Shown one piece after another: positions 17,501 to 26,500 of a stretch of DNA of 41,361 nt. Each line of letters begins with the position of its first letter. Position 1 is the stretch's first letter. Under the pieces are notes generated by a model. That model saw only the letters and a list, made by a program, of their open reading frames with translations, had not been told where the DNA came from and ran no database searches. Source of the DNA: Anaerolineae bacterium (GTDB taxonomy: Bacteria; Chloroflexota; Anaerolineae; 4572-78; J111); assembly GCA_020433785.1 (NCBI GenBank), contig JAGRCC010000400.1, positions 1,024-42,384 on the forward strand, given 5' to 3'. A program made the translations under genes and the position numbers.

Positions 17501-20500
17501 GCAATCCCTGCTTGCGATCGGTTTGGAGGTAAGCTGTTAGCTGTTCCTGCTGGATTTGAGGGGCTAAGTTTCGCCAATCGTGTCTGCTCCACGGTAATTG
17601 AACCCCGCGCCGCACAAGTTGGACGGGCTGCGGCAATCCCTCCCAGACAAATGATGTTCGCAGGACGGGCTGTCGCTCCAGCAATGCTTGCCAGGCTACT
17701 TTAAAGGCATCTTCGTGAAGCCGACCTTCAAGACTAAAGCTTAATTGTTGGAAATAAACATCAGCTTCGGGATCGTAGAAACTATGAAAGAGCATGCCCT
17801 GCTGCAACGGCGAGAGGGCATACATATCGTCCACTTGTTGGCTCAATATACCGGCAAGTCGGTCAACGTCCTGCTGAGCCAACAAAGCAAAGGGAAAGTC
17901 AGAAGGGGTGTAGCCCCCGGCCTGCGGCGACCGGCAGTGTTCGATCAACGCGCTGAGGTTGTTCATATACTGGTGCGCCAAATTTTCTATGGTGGCCGCT
18001 CGATGAATATTGCGACTGTAACGCCAGGTTACTTGCAGTTGCTCGTCAACGATCATGCTATTGATTTCCAACACATATCCACGACGCCCTAATGGACTCC
18101 GGCTCGGCCCAGCCTCGATCTGCGTCGGCTTGAATAACCCTGCTTGAGATATCGTCGGGTCAGTTTGACCCAAATAATTAAAAAGGATTTCCGCCGAGGG
18201 CAAAGCGACCAAGCCAGCTCGAATTGTTTTATCTTCATTTAAGTAGCGTAAGACCCCGTAGCCCACCCCTCGATTGGGGATGGCTCGTATCTGTTCTTTG
18301 ATCGATTTGATGACTTTTCCCGGCTGGTTCTGTTCATCTGGTTCAAGGTGTAACACTATCGGAAAGATTGAGGTAAACCAACCTACTGTGCGGGACAGAT
18401 CGATCCCTTCGAATAACTCCTCCCGACCGTGTCCTTCTAAATCAATCAAGACCGTTGGCTGTCCCTGCCAATCGCTCACCGTTTGCCACAGCGCCGCCAA
18501 CAGCAGATCATTGATTTGGGTGTGGTAAACTGAGGGCACAACTTGCAAGAGCATTCGAGTTTGATCTTTGTCTAACACGGTTGAGATGGTAGCGGCGGAG
18601 GCGACGGTGTTGTCGGCCTCTGCGGCTGCTAAATCTGTAGGCAAGGTCGTCACTTTTGCCCAAGGTTGCTCTAGCCAATAGTTTAATTCGGCCTTGAGTG
18701 TTTTCGATTGCGCATAGACACTTAACCGTTCGGCCCATTGCTGAAATGAACTCGACGGTGGGGGCAAGATGACGTCCGCCTGCTGCGTCAGTTGCTGATA
18801 AGCTTGCTGTAAATCTTCCAAAAGAATACGCCAGGATACGCCGTCTACAATGAGGTGATGGATAATCACCAATACCTGATCCGGTGCGGTATCCCCATGT
18901 CGAAATAGGGCGATCCGCAGGAGCGGTCCATCGCTGAGATGTAAGCTGGCTTGTAGTTGACCTGCCGTGGCCTGGAACATCGTCGTCCGTTGGGAGGGGG
19001 TAAGGCTTGCTAAATCCACAATCACGACGGGGAATGATGGGCCGGAATGGCTATATGACTGTTGCCAGCCGTCCTGTTTGAGAAAACGAAGTCGAAACGC
19101 AGCATGATGGCTAAATGTGTAGGATAGTGCTTGAATCAGTAACTTCGGGACTACATCTTTCGCGATGTCAAGTACCACCGCTTGATTGTAGTGGTGTGCC
19201 TCGGGAAGCGTTTGTTCAAAGAACCACTGCTGAATGGGAGTTAGAGGGACTGAACCACGCATCGATCCGGCCCAAGGCTGAGGACCGGTTGTCATTTTAG
19301 CCACCTGCGCTAACCGGGCAATGGTCTGATGTTCAAAAATTTCTTTGACCGAGACATCGATACCTAACTGTTTCGCCTGAGCCACAATCTGAATGCTCAT
19401 GATCGAATCGCCACCTAGCCTGAAGTAGTTGTCGTGGATACTGACCTGTTCTTTACGCAGTACCTTGGTCCAAACATCGGCCAAGGCCTGTTCCGTGGGG
19501 GTACGTGGCGGGACAATATCTCTGGTTTGTTCGGTTTGAAGTTGCTGTAAGGCTTCGCGATCAACTTTACCATTGGGCGTTAAGGGCAGGTGGTCCAACT
19601 GAATAAAATTCACCGGCAGCATATAGTCCGGCAGAAAATCGGCCAGGTATTGTCGGAGGTGAGCATTTTCTAGGCTAGTTGGCGCGCTATAGTAGGCCAC
19701 CAATGGGTTGGCACTCGCAGCCGCATCAGGCCGACGATACCCAATTTTATCTAATATCTTGGATACGTTTGCTTCATTGATATTATCATCCAGCTCCTCA
19801 ATCGCTGCCTGACGATGTTTATGCCCTAGCCGCACATCCCAACTGTACGGCATCGCGTAGTTATGATACCCCCGTTCTTTCTGATGAACATAGATACCTA
19901 CCTCATTAATCAGACAATTGGTTGAACGTCCGGTATCCTGTGGTCTAATCCAGGGAGCTTGCTCGTCCAGATAAGTCAGTATTTCATCCAAAGTTACAGC
20001 GGTATAACGATAAAAATCGACAAATTGAATATCGTCAAAGAGGGCATCGTTTTGAAATATGCCGACATCCAGATGTTGACTGACCGCATCATTGATCCGA
20101 TGATAGGCTTTTCTGGCTGCCAGAATAGTTTGATCAACTTCGTCTGCATCAAACACTTTCTGGTTGAACAGCTCCATCAACCGGGTTTCAAAAATTTGCC
20201 CTCGCGATAAGCCGGTGACGATGACCTTGATGCCATGCCGGCGAGCGAGATGAACGCCCTGGGTATAAATCACCTTAAAACAGCCGTTACAGACGTTGCT
20301 AAAGCGCTGCAAGCTATCAACAAAGATGGTATTCATCGCCGGGGTTGAACCAAAAACGTGATCGACCTTTAGTTCGGTGACGATGCGGTTAATGTTGGCT
20401 TTGGCGCCATCGGAGATATAGCCGTTGTCAAAGCTAAAGGCCAACACGTTTAGGCCCATCTCGACCAATTGGTACAAAACATAAGAGCTATCTTTGCCGC

Positions 20501-23500
20501 CGCTCAACAACATCAAGCAGTCATACGGGCCGGTACGCCTGGATTGAGCCTGGTCAAAAATCAACTGTAAATCATCCATGCTCTTAAAGTAACTTTGAGC
20601 CTGCTCTCGGTACTGTTCAAATTCAAGGCAATAATTGCACACCTTGTTCTCATTGAGGTGGGTTTTAGGGTAATTGGCGGGTAGGCCACAACGGACACAT
20701 TGCTCAGACGTTGGGTGGGCGGGGAGATCGGGGTGGCTGAGATCAACGCTACAATTTTCAATATAAGGATGATTGGCTAATACCGCTTCGATTTCACCCA
20801 GCTCGATCCGAAAACCACGCAATTTAACTTGCCGGTCGATTCGGCCTAAAAATTCGATGATGGGTTGAGCGGCCTCATCAAGCCGGTAACGGGCCAAATC
20901 ACCACTTTTATACAGTCGCCCTCCGATCTGGCCTTCATCACTGGCGAATGGGTTGGGAATAAACTTTTCCGCAGTTAAGCCCGGTCGATTGAGATAACCG
21001 CGTCCCACTTGAAGGCCACCGATATAAAGTTCGCCGGGAACGCCGACCGGCACGGGGCGCAAATGTCGATCCAAAATGTAAAGCTTCGTATTCGCAATGG
21101 GTCGGCCAATGGGGATATCATCGGCCAAATCGGTTCTAGCTGATATTTCGTAGACACAGCAGCCAACGACGGTCTCCGTTGGGCCGTACTCGTTGAAGAC
21201 CCGGGTCTGGGGCGCTTCGTCCAGCCATCGCGTTAAATCAGTTCCGTGCAGAGCCTCTCCTCCCAGGATTAGGGTTTGGGCAACCTGGGTCAGGTTGGAC
21301 ATCTGGTAATGAAGCAGCTTCAGGTGAGCCGGTGTTAGCTTTAACAGATCATAGCTGACCTGGTCGGTCAGATTTTCGACCAACGACTGACCGGTCGGAT
21401 CTTCAAGGATCAAAACCAAACGTTGGCCCGACAACAACGATAAAAAAAGTGAGGTTACGGTCAGGTCGAAGCTGAGAGATGAGTGCAGCGGTACCTTGCC
21501 CCCTTCGCTGCCTTGATCGGTGAGATAGGTCTTTTTGGCCCAGGTTAGGTAATTGACCAACCCACGATGGGGAATCATCGACCCTTTGGGGAGGCCGGTC
21601 GAACCCGACGTATAGATGACATAAGCCAGGTTGTCAGGCATCGTTCGGTTTGGGGGATTATGCGAGGGATATTGATGCAAAAGATGGGCAATGGTATCAA
21701 CCGCAATAACATCTCCCTCTCTATTTTTGAGGAGATGATGTTGATTTTGGTTTGCTAAAGTCGATTGGCTCAAGATTTGTGACAACTGAGCATCTTGAAT
21801 CATAAAGGCCAATCGATCTTGCGGGTAAGTGGGGTCTAAAGGAAGATAAGCCCCTCCGGCTTTAACAATCGCCAATAGACTGACGATCATCTCCGGAGAG
21901 CGTTCAAAATAAAGGCCAACTAAGGTGTCGGGACCAACACCCAAAGATTGCAGGTAGTGGGCTAACCGGTTGGCCTGCGTATTCAATTGGCGAAACGTTA
22001 GTTGTCGGTCTCCATCAACAATCGCGATAGCATCGGGGGTGCGTTCGACTTGAGCCTCGAAAAGTTGGGGCAAACAGGGATCGGTCGGGGAAGGACTGTG
22101 GGTGTCGTTCCACCTAACTAAAAGCTGCTGTCGTTCAGCCTGGCTCAACAGCGATAAGTGACCAAGCGTTTGCTGAGGAGCCTGAACCATACGTTCCAAC
22201 AATCGCCGTAGATGACTAACCAATCGCTGGATCGTAGCCGGTGTAAATCGCCCCGTTTCATAACCAACGTGGATCATCAATTCTGCACCCGGCACAACCC
22301 ACACGGTTAAAAGGTAGTTGGTTTGTTCAAGCGTTCGGACAGATTTTAGGTGAAGATCACTGTTCATCTGCAACATACTGACATCAAGCGGGTAATTCTC
22401 GAAAAGTAACAGGGTGTTAAAGAGCGGCACGCCCTGCGGGAGGTCACTCCATCTCTGAATATCGGTCAAGGCTACGTAACTGTACTGATCGCGCTCTTGT
22501 TGGTCACTTTGTATTTGTTCCAACCACGGTAGCAATACCTTTTTCTCGGCGATCTGAACCCGAACCGGTAAGGTATTGATAAAGAGGCCAACCATCTCCT
22601 CGACACCATTCAAGGTGGCCGGACGCCCCGAGACCGTAGCCCCAAAAAGAACGTCATCTTGATCGCTATACCGGCTCAACAGCAAAGCCCAAGCCCCTTG
22701 AAAAAGCGTATTCAATGTTAAGTTGTGGTCACGGGCAAAACGTTGTAAAGCGGTGGTCGTGGTTGCGGAAAAATGGAATGTCTCTTTGACATATTGGGTT
22801 GTCTTGAGAGCCGAGCGGCGATCGACCCCCACCGGCGTGGCCGACGTAAAACCCTGTAATGTTTTACGCCAAAAGCTTTCGGCCTGAGCCAGATCTTGTT
22901 GTTGTAACCAAGTGATGTAATTCTGATAGGGCCAAGGCACTGATAACGAGACCGGGATATGTTGAACGGTGGCTTTATAAATTACAAAAAGCTCTTTGAA
23001 AAGAGTAGACATCGACCAGCCATCCAGCAGCAGATGATGATGGCTCCAGATAAAATGGAACGCGTCATAAGCGGTCTGGATCAAGGTAAATCGCATCAAG
23101 GGAGCTTGCGTTAGCACAAACCCCTGAGCGCGATCTGCTTCCAGAAACGTCGCGAGTTGCGCCCTTTGCTCGGCATGAGACAAATCACGCCAATCGTGAT
23201 GAGTCCAGTGCAGATCAACCTGCTCATAAACCACCTGAACCGGGGTTTCCTGTCCCTCCCACAGAAACGCCGTCCGCAGCACAGCCTGGCGAGCTACAAG
23301 CTGTTCCCAGGCTTGCTGAAAGGCAGCGACATCCAGAACGCCGGTCAATGTGGCGCATAATTGTTCTATATAAACGCCTGTGTCAGAGGAAACTAAGGTT
23401 TCAAACAGAATACCCTGTTGTAAAGGAGACAAGGAATACCTATCGGCAACATTTTCCAACGGCGAAGGTTGCGTAGAAGACAACGGTGATGCGCCGGTCT

Positions 23501-26500
23501 TCCGAGCTTGTTCGGATTGAACCGAGGCTTGCGGGGTAACAACAGCAACCAGTTCAGCGATGGTTCTATATTGGAACAGATCTCGGGGCGAAAAGTGTAA
23601 ACCGGCTTGGGCGGCTCGGGCCACCACCTGAATAGAAATGATAGAGTCACCGCCCAGTTCAAAAAAGTTGTCATTAATACCAATGCGGTCAACGCCCAAA
23701 ACCGCCTGCCAAATATCGACCAAATGCTTTTCAACAGCGGTGCTCGGCGGCACGTAATGGTCCGACCGTTGCTTAGGGGCAGGTAAGGCTTGCCGATCCA
23801 CTTTGCCGTTGGGGGTCAGAGGTAAAGCATCCAAGATCATAAAGGTGGTCGGAATCATCGGATCGGGTAACTTCTTCCGCAGGAATTGCTGCAACTCTGT
23901 GTACAGCAATCGTTCGTTGATAGGCAGTCCGCCGGAATTGTTGTCGATCGACTCAAGGTTGGCTGATGATCGCTCCTTGAGCACCATATAAGCAACCAGC
24001 CGCTTACGACCAAGGTGATCTTCATGGATTGCCGCCACCGCCTTAGAGACCCCGGGATGTTGGCTGAGAACGCTCTCGATTTCACCTAACTCGATCCGGT
24101 AGCCTCGTATTTTTACTTGGTGGTCACGCCGCCCGATAAATTCGATGACGAGGCGGCCAGTGCTATCAAAGATATAGCGGGCTAAATCGCCGGTTTTGTA
24201 CAGGCGTGTTCCCGCTGCTGAAGATGTAGGCGAGGCAAATGGATGCGGGATAAATCTCTCAGCGGTTAAGCCGGGTTGATCTAAATACCCTCTGGCAAGC
24301 TGCACCCCTCCCACATATAACTCCCCCATGACCCCGGTGGAAACGGGCTGTAACTGCTCATCTAAGATATACAGCTGCATATTGGCAACGGGCCGACCAA
24401 TCGGCACGGCTTCACGGCTGGTAAAATCGCCGGATGCCTCATACACACAGCAGCCAACAACGGTCTCGGTTGGGCCGTATTCATTCACAAGCCTGAGGTT
24501 GGGATAGTGTTGATACCAGTCGGCGAGTTGGTGACTAAACAAAGCTTCCCCGCCGATGATAAAAGCACGTGTTTTTTGGCCCGGATACCCTAATTGCCCC
24601 AAAGCCTGGAGATGAGCCGGGGTGAGTTTGACCAGGGAAAAGTGGCTGTCCCCTTGTAAAGCCTGGGCCAAGGCGTCGATCTCCTCGGCCTCGGGCAGCA
24701 ACCTTACCGGTTGACCTAGCAGCAAGGGGGAAAATAAACTTGTTATCGTGGCATCAAAGCCAAGGGCCGTATTAACGGGAGCGCCGTCGCCTGCCTCGGC
24801 ATAGTAGGCATCGATACACCAAGCGAGATAATTGCTTAATCCTCGATGCGGGATCAATGTTCCTTTGGGTTGGCCGGTTGATCCGGAGGTGTAGATGACA
24901 TAGGCGAGATTGTCAGGCTTTATTTGGCTTATCGGATTATGCGTAGACTGCCGCCCAAGTTCGTTTGCTATGGCCTCGACATCAATGAGGGTTGCTTGCC
25001 CCTCTGCTAAAAATGCGTGGGACGAGTCTGGGCTTTCGAGAACCGATCCTTCCCCATTCGCTATTGTTGATAACGACGAATAACTGATCACATATGACAA
25101 TTGTGCATCTGAAACCATAAAGGCCAATCGATCCGCTGGATAAGTCGTATCGAGCGGAACATACGCCCCCCCGGCTTTGAGGATACCCAATAATCCCACA
25201 ACCATCTCTAGCGAGCGTTCCAGGTGAAGGCCAACCAATGTTTCCGATCCAATGCCAAGAGAGCGTAAATAGTGGGCCAATTGGTTGGCTCGCCGGTTGA
25301 GCTCCTGATAGGTAAGTTGTTGCCCTTCATAAACAACAGCTATGGCTTGCGGCGTGCGTTCGACCTGCTGCTCAAACAACTGGGGGAAACAGTGATCTAC
25401 GGGATAGTTCGTTTGGGTATCATTAAATTCAACCAGCAAACGGGTGTGCTCTTGGGCATCCATCATCGATAGATCACCCAACGGCGTGTCCGGTTGGGCT
25501 GCAACGGCTGCCAATAGGGCGCAAAATTGACGCGCCATGATCCGAATACTATCGCTTAAAAAGAGATGAGCATTATACGCAAGGCGTAAGGTCAGGGTTT
25601 CACCTTGCTCGATAAGGGTCAACTGAATGTTAAAGCGTTCGGTCAGGGTTGCTTGTTCGTCAATCGATAAGGAAATTCCTTCGACTACCTCTGGTAAAGG
25701 AATTTGCTCAAAGTTAAAATTATAGGGAAAGAAGCTGCGCTCGATATTAAACTCGTTTGCCAGAACCTCCCAATCAAAATATTCCTGCCAACCGTAGTTT
25801 TCGTCTAACGTTTCCGCTACTGTGGTCGCCAGGGTATCGAACGCAAGCTGCGCATCGAGACGAGTGTAAACCGGCACATATTTGCTCAAAGGGCCAGGTG
25901 TGGTTTGTAATTCTTCGTAATTTCGACCATCACAGCCTACACCAACGACAATTTCTGTCTGACCGGAGAGACGCCAAAGCTGGATTTGCCAGCAAGCCAG
26001 CACTATAGCGGCCAGAGGGGAGTCAAGCTGCTGGGCCATTCTCCGTAATGGCTGAACAATTTTTGGATCGATCGGAATCGTCAGGCTCTGAGGCTCGAAC
26101 GGCAACGCTGAACTGGTCTTCATCCCAAACTTTTCAAATGAAACCCGCACGGATAGGGCGTTTGACCATCGTTGCTTGTACCAATAGCTTCGACCTTCAG
26201 CCGTCTCTTCCGACTCCAGTAGCTCGTTAAGCCAAGCCGCGACGTCGGTATATTGCAGCATCTCTTCATCTAACTCACCGGTTTGCTCGGTTTCTCTCAA
26301 GGTCGCTGCATAGGCCCGGCCCAGTTCGCTAACAATCGTCTGTAGGGTAGAGATATCGGCACAGAGCGCCGGTAAACTCAACAAAAGACGATACTCATTG
26401 GTGGCTAAGGTGAACAATACTACCCTCACCAAGGGCCCTTTTTCAAGATCAAACGCCTGCGCTTTCGTTTCATCAAACACGTTCCGCAGTTGCGCCTGCT

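Noticed and set aside
19722..20744. Insert as an N-methyltransferase, the usual A8-A9 guest
   Set aside because: There is no SAM-binding glycine motif. The insert instead has SGGKDSS and cysteine pairs.
19722..20744. Insert as an assembly chimera or a degraded separate gene
   Set aside because: The frame stays open across both joints and the A domain resumes with correct A9 and A10 motifs. Raw reads would still be needed for proof.
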